Assembly: GCF_021173675.1 (NCBI RefSeq)
Contig: NZ_JAIHON010000019.1
Coordinates: forward strand, 62,001-126,000
Direction of reading: 5' to 3'
Source: Streptomyces lincolnensis
GTDB taxonomy: Bacteria > Actinomycetota > Actinomycetes > Streptomycetales > Streptomycetaceae
DNA length: 64,000 bases
Positions within the stretch are counted from its first letter, which is position 1, and each line of letters starts with the position of its first letter. The notes beneath the pieces are model-generated. The model was not told the origin of the DNA and ran no database searches. It was given only the letters and a program-made list of their open reading frames with translations. Position numbers and translations under genes: made by a program. Shown here in pieces: positions 1-7,657 of the stretch.

Positions 1-235
1 AGGTGAGCGGCACCAGGTGGGCGGACGGCCCGGTGCCGGAGGTGTCGGTGCCGGAGGTGTCGGTGACCACCATGAACTCGATCCCCACCTCGCCCTCCGG
101 GTCGTCCAGCCGGAAGCCGCCGGCCTTGTTCAACTCGGGGGTGGCGCCGCCGGAGTACCAGGAGCGGGTGGGCAGCCAGGGGGTGAGCAGTTCGAGCTTG
201 GTGGGCTTGAGGGTGGTGCGGTAGATGAAGGCCAT
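1..235 (-). CDS. Partial maltokinase N-terminal cap-like protein
   Basis: The gene starts at the ATG ending at 235, behind a good AAGGAG, and runs off the left edge after 78 codons. The visible N-terminus (MAFIYRTTLKPTKLELL, then KAGGFRLDDPEGEVGIEF) resembles the conserved actinobacterial protein family related to the N-terminal cap of maltokinase, sometimes labelled glucan-branching-like. The function of the stand-alone family is not established. A 15-bp tandem duplication gives TDTSG-TDTSG in a loop where relatives usually carry a shorter segment. Family assignment is from memory of the motif order and is only moderately sure. Confidence 0.6.
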   Translation of the reverse strand, partial: MAFIYRTTLKPTKLELLTPWLPTRSWYSGGATPELNKAGGFRLDDPEGEVGIEFMVVTDTSGTDTSGTGPSAHLVPLT

Positions 236-285
236 GGGGGCGATTCTCCTTCCTCGGGCGGACGCGGGCGCCGGGTTCGCGCGGC

Positions 286-1209
286 TCAGCCCGCCTGCCC
301 GTGCAGGGTGTTGAGCGTGTCCAGTTCCTCGTCGGTGAGCCGGACGGCGCCCGCGGCGACGTTCTCGACGAGGTGGTCGGGGTTGCCCGTGCCCGGGATG
401 GCCAGGACGTGGGGGCCCTGGTGGAGGGTCCAGGCGAGGCGGATCTGGGCGGGGCTCGCGTCGTGCGCCCGGGCCACGGCGAGGACCGCGTCGTCATGGG
501 TGCCGGTGGCGCCCTGGGCGGCGCCCTCCCCGGCGATGGCGTAGAACGGCACGAAGGCGATGCCCTGTTCGCCGCAGATCCGCAGGAGTTCGTCGGTGGC
601 GGGGTCCCGGCGGTCGAGCCCGAACCGGTTCTGCACGCACACCACCGGCGCGATGGCCTGCGCCTCCTCCAGGTGGCGGGGTTCGACGTCGGAGAGGCCG
701 AGGTGCCGGATCAGGCCCTCCTCGCGCAGCTCCGCCAGGGCGCCGAAGTGCTCGGCGATCGAGTCCTGCCGCATCCGGCGGAGGTTGACGACGTCGAGGT
801 GGTCGCGGCCGAGCTGGCGCAGGTTCTCCTCGACGTGGCCGCGCAGGTCGTCGGGGCGGGCGGAGGCGCCCCAGTCCCCGGAGTAGTTCCGGAAGGGGCC
901 GACCTTGGTGACGATCAGGAGGTCGTCGGGGTACGGGGCCAGCGCACTGTTGATGATCTCGTTGGCGGAGCGCAGCGAGGAGAAGTAGAAGGCGGCCGTG
1001 TCGATGTGGTTGACGCCGAGTTCGATCGCCCTGCGCAGTACGGCGATCGACCGTTCCCGGTCGCTCGCGGTGCCGAGGTGGAAGGCGGCACTGCCCGTCA
1101 GCCGCATCGCGCCGAAGCCGATACGGCTGACGGTGTGGTCGCCGAGTTTGAAGGTGCCCGCGGCGTCCGCGGTGATCGTTTCGGAGCTCATCGGCGGAGT
1201 CTGACACAT
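286..1209 (-). CDS. Aldo/keto reductase
   Basis: A cytosolic NAD(P)H-dependent oxidoreductase of the aldo/keto reductase (TIM barrel) superfamily, 307 residues, which is the usual length. GFGAMRLTG near residues 31-39 is the family entry motif. The active-site Asp and Tyr are in HIDTAAFY (about residue 70) and the Lys is in VTKVGP. The fourth member of the tetrad, usually His, appears to be Asn in LDVVNLR, as in a common actinobacterial subgroup. The start could be 1209, with a weak AGGT behind it, or the in-frame ATG at 1191 (MSSETI). Substrate unknown. It stands alone between the upstream partial gene and the chitinase. Confidence 0.85.
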   Translation of the reverse strand: MCQTPPMSSETITADAAGTFKLGDHTVSRIGFGAMRLTGSAAFHLGTASDRERSIAVLRRAIELGVNHIDTAAFYFSSLRSANEIINSALAPYPDDLLIVTKVGPFRNYSGDWGASARPDDLRGHVEENLRQLGRDHLDVVNLRRMRQDSIAEHFGALAELREEGLIRHLGLSDVEPRHLEEAQAIAPVVCVQNRFGLDRRDPATDELLRICGEQGIAFVPFYAIAGEGAAQGATGTHDDAVLAVARAHDASPAQIRLAWTLHQGPHVLAIPGTGNPDHLVENVAAGAVRLTDEELDTLNTLHGQAG

Positions 1210-1254
1210 GCCCGACCTGCCGCTGAACGCCTTTTGCGAACTTCTGTACGGCCG

Positions 1255-1983
1255 TCAGCAGTACAGGTTGGCCCCGGTGCTCGTCCCGAGTATCTGGGTG
1301 AAGCGGCGGTAGGCGTCCACACGGCTCTGGACCTGTGCCGGGTTCTTGCCGTCGCACTCCAGGGAGCCGTTGATGGAGCGGATGGTCTGTCCGAAGCCGG
1401 CCTGGTTCACCATCGCGTTGTGCGGGGTCATCGTGCCGGGCCCGCTCTGGGTGTTCCAGTACCACAGGGCCGTCTTCCAGGCCACGGCCGCGTCGTTCTG
1501 CACCAGCCACGGGTTGTTCAGGAGGTCGATGCCGAGGGCGTCGCCCGCGGCCTTGTAGTTGAAGTTCCAGCTGAGCTGGATCGGTCCGCGCCCGTAGTAG
1601 GCGGCCTGTCCGGCCGGGCAGCCGTACCACTGGCTCCAGTCGCAGTAGTGCGGGTAGTTGGCGGTGTTCTGCTCGACCACGTGGACCAGTCCGCCGGTCT
1701 CGTGGCTGACGTTGGCGAGGAAGGCGGCCGCCTCCTGCTTCTTCACGGTGTCGCTTCCGGTGGTGGCGAAGCCGGGGTAGGCGCCGAGCGCGGCGGTGAG
1801 ACCGCGGTAGGTGTAGAAGGAATTCCGGTTCGGGAACATCTGGTTGAACTGCGCCTCGGTGACCACGAAGCTCGCGGCGGGCGCCACGGCGGCGGACGCG
1901 GGAGGGGCGGCCGGCAGCAGCACCGGCGCGGCGGCGCCGAGGAGGAGAGCGGTGACCACGGCGGAGATACGGCGTCTCGACAC
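1255..1983 (-). CDS. Secreted GH19 chitinase
   Basis: An endochitinase of glycoside hydrolase family 19 that hydrolyses chitin outside the cell. The GTG at 1983 is chosen because AAAGGAG lies 8 nt upstream; it gives a 242-residue protein with a twin-basic signal peptide (SRRRISAVVTALLLG, cleaved near ASA-AV). The catalytic acid is the Glu of SHETGG and the likely base is the Glu nine residues later (VVEQ). YYGRGPIQLSWNFNY is the typical GH19 substrate cleft motif. No carbohydrate-binding domain is attached, as in ChiG-type Streptomyces enzymes. The promoter region carries two DasR-like sites, so it is probably repressed until chitin breakdown products appear. Confidence 0.95.
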   Translation of the reverse strand: MSRRRISAVVTALLLGAAAPVLLPAAPPASAAVAPAASFVVTEAQFNQMFPNRNSFYTYRGLTAALGAYPGFATTGSDTVKKQEAAAFLANVSHETGGLVHVVEQNTANYPHYCDWSQWYGCPAGQAAYYGRGPIQLSWNFNYKAAGDALGIDLLNNPWLVQNDAAVAWKTALWYWNTQSGPGTMTPHNAMVNQAGFGQTIRSINGSLECDGKNPAQVQSRVDAYRRFTQILGTSTGANLYC

Positions 1984-2122
1984 AGGATCAACTCCTTTGT
2001 GGAGCACGGCCGCACCCGGGGCAGGGCAGGGCTGAGCCGGGCCTGGTCCGCACGTGCCGGCGGGGCCGGTCACGGCGTGGGCGCGGCCGTGGTGGGGGGT
2101 GGTGCCGCACACTCAACTCTTT

Positions 2123-2151
2123 TGGTCTGTACCAGTCAAGGGTGTAGACCA
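2123..2151 (-). promoter_or_regulatory. Twin DasR-type (dre) operator of the chitinase
   Basis: Read towards the chitinase, two copies of a 12-bp unit lie 17 bp apart: TGGTCTACACCC (2151-2140) and TGGTACAGACCA (2134-2123). Each matches TGGTCTAGACCA, the chitinase direct repeat and DasR response element of Streptomyces, at 10 of 12 positions. Both are preceded by TTGACT, which may also serve as -35 elements. They lie 140-168 nt upstream of the chitinase GTG. Assignment to DasR is inferred from the known consensus. Confidence 0.75.
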
Positions 2152-2207
2152 GTCAACTCCCTCGGGCCCGGGGAATTGCGGGCACCGAGGGGGTCGGGGA
2201 AGGTGAC

Positions 2208-3020
2208 GTGGTGACCGAGAAGCACTTCGACGTGTGGTCGGCCGGCGACGCCTACGAGCGCTACATGGGCCGGTGGAGCCGTCTCGTCGCGGACGGTTTC
2301 GTGTCGTGGCTCGACTGCGGGGCCGGTGCGCGCTGGCTGGACGTGGGCTGCGGCCCGGGGGCGCTGACCTCGGCCGTGGCCGCCCGGTGCCGCCCCCGGA
2401 CGCTGCTCGGTGTGGAGCGGTCTCCCGGGTTCGCGGCCACCGCTCACGCCTCGGCTCCTGCCCCGGCGCGCTTCGTCGTGGCCGACGCGCAGGCCCTGCC
2501 GGTGCCCGACGCCGCCTTCGACGTGGCCGTCGGCGGGCTCGTCGTGAACTTCCTGCCCGAGCCGGGTGTCGCGGTGGCCGAGTGGGCGCGCGCGGTGCGG
2601 CCGGGCGGGCTGGTCGCGGCCTATGTGTGGGACTACGCCGGGGGCATGGGGTTCCTGCGCCACTTCTGGGACGCGGCGGTCGAGGTGGATCCCGCGTCGG
2701 CGGCGCTGGACGAGGGCGGCCGGTTCCCGCTGTGCGCCCCGGAGCCCCTGCGTGCGCTCTGGGAGGGGGCGGGGCTCGTGGAGACGGCCGTCGCCCCGCT
2801 CACGGTCCCGACCCTCTTCGCCGACTTCGACGACCTGTGGGAGCCGTTCCTGGCGGGCCAGGGCCCGGCTCCCGCATATGCGGCGGCACTGCCCTCGGCC
2901 GTACGGGCCCGGTTGCGGGAGACGCTGCGGGCGGCGGTGCCGACCCGGCCGGACGGCACGATCGCGCTCGCGGCGCGCGCCTGGGCCGTGCGGGGTCGCA
3001 GGCCCACCGCGGCGGCATGA
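2208..3020 (+). CDS. Class I SAM-dependent methyltransferase
   Basis: A 270-residue cytosolic methyltransferase with the SAM-binding motif LDVGCGPGALTSAV at residues 44-57, the acidic motif VADAQALPVPDAAFDVAV, and a following VRPGG turn, as in the UbiE/type-11 family. The start is one of two adjacent GTG codons (2208 or 2211), with GGGAAGG just upstream. Substrate cannot be told. The nearby chitinase is divergent and probably unrelated. The stop codon sits inside the first unit of a 14-bp tandem repeat. Confidence 0.85.
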   Translation: MVTEKHFDVWSAGDAYERYMGRWSRLVADGFVSWLDCGAGARWLDVGCGPGALTSAVAARCRPRTLLGVERSPGFAATAHASAPAPARFVVADAQALPVPDAAFDVAVGGLVVNFLPEPGVAVAEWARAVRPGGLVAAYVWDYAGGMGFLRHFWDAAVEVDPASAALDEGGRFPLCAPEPLRALWEGAGLVETAVAPLTVPTLFADFDDLWEPFLAGQGPAPAYAAALPSAVRARLRETLRAAVPTRPDGTIALAARAWAVRGRRPTAAA

Positions 3021-3072
3021 GCCCGTCACCGTGAGCCCGACGGCGTGAGTCCGACACCGTGAGCCCGACGGC
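3017..3072 (+). repeat. 14-bp tandem repeat, four units
   Basis: Four head-to-tail units of 14 bp follow one another: ATGAGCCCGTCACC, GTGAGCCCGACGGC, GTGAGTCCGACACC and GTGAGCCCGACGGC. The first overlaps the TGA stop of the methyltransferase and the last ends 20 bp before the aldehyde dehydrogenase stop codon. It looks like a small slippage-generated repeat between converging genes. Confidence 0.85.
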
Positions 3073-3091
3073 GTGGGTCCAGGGCGTCCTC

Positions 3092-4414
3092 TCAGCCGAG
3101 CGGCTTCTCCAGGACCGCCTTGCGGTGGCTGAACGTCTCGATCGAGTAGCGGCCGTGGTAGCTGCCCATGCCGCTCTCCCCCACCCCGCCGAACGGCAGG
3201 TCGGAGACGGTGAGATGGGCGAGGGGCAGGCCGTACCCGATCGCGCCGGAGGACGTCTCGGCGGCGATCCGCGCCCGGGCGCCGTCGGACTCGGTGAAGA
3301 CGTACAGGGCGAGCGGCTTGTCGCGGTCGTTGATGAAGTCGATCGCCTCGTCCAGGCCGGGGACGGTCACGATCGGCAGGATCGGCCCGAAGATCTCCTC
3401 CCGCATGACGGGCGACTCGGGGGCGACGTCGGCGAGGACGGTGGGCGCGAGGTACTTCACCGTACGGTCGCTGTCGCCGCCCACGACCGTGCGGCCGGAG
3501 TCGAGGAGCCCGGTCAGCCGGTCGAAGTGCCGCTCGTTGACGATGCGGCCGTACTCGCCGGACGCCGACGGGTCGGTGCCGAAGACCGCCTCGACCGCGC
3601 GGACGAGGGCGGGTTCGAGGGCCGCGGCGGTGGCGGGGTCGGTCAGGACGTAGTCGGGGGCGACGCAGGTCTGCCCGGCGTTGAGGAACTTGCCGCGGAC
3701 CAGCCGGTCCGCGACGACGTCGAGGTCGGTGTCGCGGTCCACGAACGCCGGGGACTTGCCGCCCAGTTCGAGGGCGACCGGCGTGAGGTGCTCGGCGGCG
3801 GCGCGCATGACGATGCGGCCCACGGTGCCGTTGCCGGTGTAGAAGATGTGGTCGAAGCGCTCGGCCAGCAGGGCCGTGGTCTCGGGGATGCCGCCCTCGA
3901 CGACGGCGACCGCGTCGGTGTCCAGGTAGGAGGGCAGCAGGCGGGCCACGGCGGCGGAGGTGGCGGGGGCCAGCTCGCTCGGCTTGGCGACCACGGCGTT
4001 GCCCGAGGCCAGGGCGCCGACCACGGGGGCCAGCAGGAGCTGGAGGGGGTAGTTCCAGGGGGCGATCACGAGCACGACGCCGAGCGGATCGTACTGCGTC
4101 CAGGCCCGCGCGTCGCCCCCGAGGTGGGCCGGGACCGGGGCGGACTCGGGGCGCAGCCAGTCGGCGAGGTGGTCCAGGGTGTGGTCGATCTCGCGGACGG
4201 TGAAGTCGATCTCGGTGCGGAAGGCCTCGGCGGAGCTCTTCCCCAGGTCGGCGTGGAGGGCGGCGGCCAGGTCCGCGCCGTTCTCCGTGAGCATCTCGCG
4301 GAGCCTGCGCAGTTGGGTCGTACGCCACTCGACGGGCTTGGTGCGGCCGGTGCGGAAGGTGGCGCGCAGCCGGGCGACGACGTCGGCGGGCTGCTCGGGG
4401 CCGGGGTGGTTCAC
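3092..4414 (-). CDS. NAD(P)-dependent aldehyde dehydrogenase (class 3-like)
   Basis: A 440-residue enzyme that oxidises aldehydes to acids. The catalytic Cys is residue 250 in NAGQTCVAPDYVL; the general-base region LELGGKSPAFVD and the coenzyme motif FYTGNGTVGRIV are intact. The short length and the ending FGGVGESGMGSYHGRYS followed by FSHRK are typical of the class 3/fatty aldehyde dehydrogenase branch. It is divergent from an acyl-CoA-dehydrogenase-like gene across a 208-bp gap. Physiological substrate unknown. Confidence 0.92.
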   Translation of the reverse strand: MNHPGPEQPADVVARLRATFRTGRTKPVEWRTTQLRRLREMLTENGADLAAALHADLGKSSAEAFRTEIDFTVREIDHTLDHLADWLRPESAPVPAHLGGDARAWTQYDPLGVVLVIAPWNYPLQLLLAPVVGALASGNAVVAKPSELAPATSAAVARLLPSYLDTDAVAVVEGGIPETTALLAERFDHIFYTGNGTVGRIVMRAAAEHLTPVALELGGKSPAFVDRDTDLDVVADRLVRGKFLNAGQTCVAPDYVLTDPATAAALEPALVRAVEAVFGTDPSASGEYGRIVNERHFDRLTGLLDSGRTVVGGDSDRTVKYLAPTVLADVAPESPVMREEIFGPILPIVTVPGLDEAIDFINDRDKPLALYVFTESDGARARIAAETSSGAIGYGLPLAHLTVSDLPFGGVGESGMGSYHGRYSIETFSHRKAVLEKPLG

Positions 4415-4622
4415 GGTGCCTCACTGGGAGAAGCGCGGGCCTGTCGGCCGGCGGGCGGGTCTCGGGTCTCGCTCTCGGGTCTGACGATCGGAGCAGATGT
4501 ATATTGCAACCTTTCAGGTGCCAAAACAAATTCCGCCGCGCCCGAACTACTTTCCGTGGCCGGTCCGTCACAGAGGTGCCGCCTTCCCCACCCCGGCCCG
4601 TGCTCTCGCGAGAATCACCCTC

Positions 4623-5681
4623 ATGACCAGCGCTCGCCACCCCCTCGTCGCCCGCGCCCGCCGCCTCGCCGACGATCTGCTCGCCCCGCACTCCGAACGC
4701 GTCGACCAGGAGGGAGTCCCCGTCGGTCACATCGACGCGGTGAAACGGTCCGGGCTGCTCGCGGTGAGCGCGCCCGAGGAGTACGGCGGCGTCCCTGCCG
4801 CGGTCGCGCGGGAGACCGCGGAGATCCTGGCCGGGGCGTGCTGCTCGACCTGGTTCGTGCAGACCCAGCACCACACACCGGTGGCGATGCTGGCGAAGAG
4901 CGGGTCCCCGGCCCGGGACCGGCTGCTGGGCCCGCTGACCCGCGGCGAGCTGCTCGCCGGGGTGGCCTACGCCCATCTGCGGGCCCACCCGCGCATCCCC
5001 GTGCGTGCCGTCCGGACCCGCGACGGTTGGCGCTTCGAGGGGACGGTGCCCTGGTTCACCGGCTGGGGCCTCAACGACGTGATGCTGCTCGCCGGTGTCA
5101 CCGAGTCCGACGAGGTCCTCTTCGCCTTCACCGAGGCCCGCGAACAGCCCGGCCTGCGCGCGTCCCCGCCGATGCGCCTGGCCGCCCTGACCGCCGCCCG
5201 CACGGTCTCCCTGGAGCTGGACGGGCTGTGGCTGCCGGAGGAGGCGGTCATCCTCCGGCAGCCGTACGAGGAGTGGGCCGCGGCGGACGGGCCGAAGACG
5301 GTGAACGCCTCCCCGGCGGTCTTCGGAGTCGCCGAGGCGGCGCTCGCCCTCCTGGACGACGCGACGGCCGGACCCTTCCGCGCCCGCCTCACCGCCGTGC
5401 GCGACCAGGCGTACGCCCTCGCCGACCACTGCGCCCCGCACGAGCGCCTGGAGGACCGCCTGGCCCTGCGCACCCAGTCCTACACGGTCCTCCAAGCGGC
5501 CACCACCGCGGCGGTGGTGGCCGGGGGCGGCCGCGCGATGAGTCTCACCGGCAAGCCCCAACGCCTGGCCAGGGAAGCCCTGTTCCTCATGGTCCAGGGC
5601 CAGACGAAGGAGTCACGCGAGGCCCATCTGCGGGCTCTGGGAGGCGGCCTCGCCCAGCTCGGACACTCGCGCGGCGCCTGA
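4623..5681 (+). CDS. Acyl-CoA dehydrogenase family flavoprotein
   Basis: The ATG at 4623 starts a 352-residue protein with the acyl-CoA dehydrogenase fold signature: an N-terminal helical part (VKRSGLLAVSAPEEYGG), the middle beta domain entry (GTVPWFTGWGLNDVMLL) and a helical C-terminus with a flavin/tetramer motif (VQGQTKESREAHL). It is somewhat short for the family. No clear catalytic Glu could be placed, so it may act as a flavin-dependent oxygenase/oxidoreductase rather than a beta-oxidation enzyme. The ribosome-binding site is weak. It is divergent from the aldehyde dehydrogenase. Role unknown. Confidence 0.75.
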   Translation: MTSARHPLVARARRLADDLLAPHSERVDQEGVPVGHIDAVKRSGLLAVSAPEEYGGVPAAVARETAEILAGACCSTWFVQTQHHTPVAMLAKSGSPARDRLLGPLTRGELLAGVAYAHLRAHPRIPVRAVRTRDGWRFEGTVPWFTGWGLNDVMLLAGVTESDEVLFAFTEAREQPGLRASPPMRLAALTAARTVSLELDGLWLPEEAVILRQPYEEWAAADGPKTVNASPAVFGVAEAALALLDDATAGPFRARLTAVRDQAYALADHCAPHERLEDRLALRTQSYTVLQAATTAAVVAGGGRAMSLTGKPQRLAREALFLMVQGQTKESREAHLRALGGGLAQLGHSRGA

Positions 5682-6031
5682 CCGCCGGGCTCAGGGCGGA
5701 ATCCCGCCATGCCCCGGCAGCCGTTTCATATCCGACATGCCCATGCCATAAAGGTGCTGAGCGACCGGTGAAGTGAAGACGTGCCGCTCCGGTTCCTCAC
5801 AGACGGTCGACCATCCGGCGCCGGCTCGACATCAGTTGGCTGCCGGTCGCCGTACCGTCGGGAAAACTCCCTGCTCGGATACCCGCGACACCGTTACCGG
5901 TCAGGCGTAGCGGAGCGTCACCTCCCAGTCCCGCATTGGCGCGTACATGACTAACTGGGCCGACTCGTGCCCGTTAGCGTCTTTCACGCTGGATATCCCA
6001 GCAGAACAACTGCAACAGGGGGACTCATCTC
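5682..6031. other. 350-bp intergenic region
   Basis: No gene could be supported here. It separates the acyl-CoA-dehydrogenase-like gene from the secreted SH3-like gene and should hold the latter's promoter. An AGGGGGA ribosome-binding site ends at 6023. GGGAAAACTCCC near 5870 and GGCGGAATCCCGCC near 5696 are short inverted repeats, but no full -35/-10 pair was recognised. Confidence 0.5.
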
Positions 6032-6409
6032 GTGCATATGAGAGCCAAGGTCATCACGACGATCGCGGCAGGGCTGCTGGCCGCCGCGGGGATGTCCGCG
6101 CCCGCCGCGGCGGCAGCGCCCACCGACCGGGGCGCCCGGGCAGCGGACTCCGACCGGATCGCCGCCAACACCTGGGTCTATACATGGACCACCGCGAACG
6201 TCCGCAGTTGTGCGTCCACCCAGTGCGACATCAACTACACGGTTGGCCCCGACTACCGGTTCAGCGCCATCTGCTGGGACTACGGCGAGACGGTGAGCCA
6301 GCATGGCTACACCCACAACAAGTGGGTACTTCTCGGCTCGGGTTCGAGCTGGGTGTGGGGCGGCCTGCTGAAGGGGAGCCAGACGGGCAACGTGCCCAAC
6401 AAGTGCTGA
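6032..6409 (+). CDS. Small secreted protein with SH3-like fold
   Basis: A 125-residue exported protein. The GTG at 6032 is preferred over the ATG at 6038 because AGGGGGA lies 8 nt upstream of it. Residues 1-29 form a signal peptide with cleavage near AAAAAP. The mature part contains TTANVRSCASTQCDI, the typical start of bacterial SH3 (SH3b) domains, followed by a paired-Cys pattern (RSC, TQC, ICW, NKC) suggesting disulphides. Many Streptomyces secrete such proteins; the function is unknown, and wall binding is only a guess from the fold. Confidence 0.8.
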   Translation: MHMRAKVITTIAAGLLAAAGMSAPAAAAAPTDRGARAADSDRIAANTWVYTWTTANVRSCASTQCDINYTVGPDYRFSAICWDYGETVSQHGYTHNKWVLLGSGSSWVWGGLLKGSQTGNVPNKC

Positions 6410-6427
6410 ACTCCGTCTGAGTCATGA

Positions 6428-6473
6428 AGGCCACCAGCTGCGCCCGCGCCCGAGGGGGCTTGGCTGGTGGCCT
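6428..6473. terminator. Rho-independent-type hairpin between converging genes
   Basis: AGGCCACCAGC (6428-6438) pairs perfectly with GCTGGTGGCCT (6463-6473) around a 24-nt loop. It lies between the stop of the SH3-like gene and the stop of ssuD, so it can end transcription from both sides. There is no U-tract, as usual in Streptomyces. Confidence 0.75.
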
Positions 6474-6481
6474 CTCCCCTC

Positions 6482-7627
6482 TCACCTCGCGAACGGCACC
6501 AGCACGGACCCATCAGCCAGGGCATCGTGGGGATGCCGCCACAGCCCGTCCGCGGCGAGCCTCGGCAGCACCCCTTCCCCGAACCAGTACGCCTCCTCCA
6601 GGTGCGGATAGCCGGAGAACACGAACTCCTCGATGCCCAGGGCCGCGTACTCCTTGATCCGCTCGGCGACCTCCTCGTGGCTGCCGACGAGCGCGGTTCC
6701 CGCGCCGCCCCGCACCAGTCCGATCCCGGCCCACAGGTTCGGGTGGATCTCCAGCCCGTCGCGGCTGCCGCCCCCGTGCAGGGCGAGCATCCGCCGCTGC
6801 CCCTCGGACTCGCTGCGGGCGAGCCCCGCCTGTACGGACTTCACGGTCTCGGGGTCGAAGCCCTTCAGGAGCCGCTCCGCCTCGGCCCACGCCTGCGCGG
6901 AGGTGTCCCGGGTGATCACGTGCAGCCGGATGCCGAACCGCAGCCTCCGCCCCTGCCGCGCGGCGAGCCCCCGCACCCAGTCGATCTTCTCGGCGACCTG
7001 GGCCGGCGGCTCCCCCCAGGTGAGGTACACGTCGACGTGCCGCGCGGCGATCTCCCCGGCGATCGGCGAGGACCCGCCGAAGTACACCTCGGGCACCGGC
7101 TCGGGCACCCGGGCCAGTTCGGCGCCCTCGACCCGGAGGTGTTCGCCGTGCAGGTCGACGGTCTTGCCCTCCCACAACCCCCGTACGATCTCCAGGAATT
7201 CACCGGTACGGCGGTAGCGGTCGTCCTTGCCGAGGAAGTCGCCGTAGGCGCGCTGCTCCTGGCCCTCGCCGCCGGTCACCACGTTCAGGAGCAGCCGTCC
7301 GCCGGTCTGCCGCTGGAAGGTGGAGGCCATCTGCGCGGCGAGGGTCGGGGAGACTGAGCCGGGCCGGAAGGCGACCAGGAACTTCAGCCGCTCGCTGTGC
7401 TGGGCGACCATCGCGGTGGTCAGCCAGGCGTCCTCGCACCAGGCGCCGGTGGGGGTGAGCGCGCCCACGAAGCCAAGGTCCTCCGCGGCGCGGGCGATCT
7501 GGCTCAGATAGGCGACCGTCGGCGGCCGGTCCCGTCCCGAGGCGGTGGCGGGGGTGCCGTGACCGCCGCCGACGACATGGCGGCTGTCGCCGTTGGTGGG
7601 CAGGAACCAGTGGAAGGTGAGGGACAT
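6482..7627 (-). CDS. ssuD: FMNH2-dependent alkanesulfonate monooxygenase (SsuD/MsuD)
   Basis: A 381-residue luciferase-like monooxygenase that uses reduced FMN and oxygen to split sulfonates into sulfite and an aldehyde. The N-terminus MSLTFHWFLPTNGDSR, the segment TPTGAWCEDAW (the Cys near residue 54 is a family hallmark), and LLLNVVTGGEGQEQRAYGD are characteristic of SsuD. It is the last gene of the sulfur operon, 30 nt after sfnB, and depends on the SsuE-type reductase encoded two genes upstream. Whether methanesulfonate (MsuD role) or longer sulfonates are preferred cannot be read from sequence; the sfnG context favours methanesulfonate. Confidence 0.92.
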   Translation of the reverse strand: MSLTFHWFLPTNGDSRHVVGGGHGTPATASGRDRPPTVAYLSQIARAAEDLGFVGALTPTGAWCEDAWLTTAMVAQHSERLKFLVAFRPGSVSPTLAAQMASTFQRQTGGRLLLNVVTGGEGQEQRAYGDFLGKDDRYRRTGEFLEIVRGLWEGKTVDLHGEHLRVEGAELARVPEPVPEVYFGGSSPIAGEIAARHVDVYLTWGEPPAQVAEKIDWVRGLAARQGRRLRFGIRLHVITRDTSAQAWAEAERLLKGFDPETVKSVQAGLARSESEGQRRMLALHGGGSRDGLEIHPNLWAGIGLVRGGAGTALVGSHEEVAERIKEYAALGIEEFVFSGYPHLEEAYWFGEGVLPRLAADGLWRHPHDALADGSVLVPFAR

Positions 7628-7657
7628 GGGGTGCTCCGATCCGGTGGTGGGGTGCTG

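Noticed and set aside
2136..5561. Long minus-strand frame spanning the methyltransferase, aldehyde dehydrogenase and acyl-CoA-dehydrogenase-like genes
   Set aside because: It crosses three well-supported genes in the wrong frames and shows no recognisable protein sequence.
5698..5727. Possible SigR-type promoter (GGAAT ... GTT)
   Set aside because: The spacing is 20 nt rather than about 18, and the site lies more than 300 nt before the next gene.
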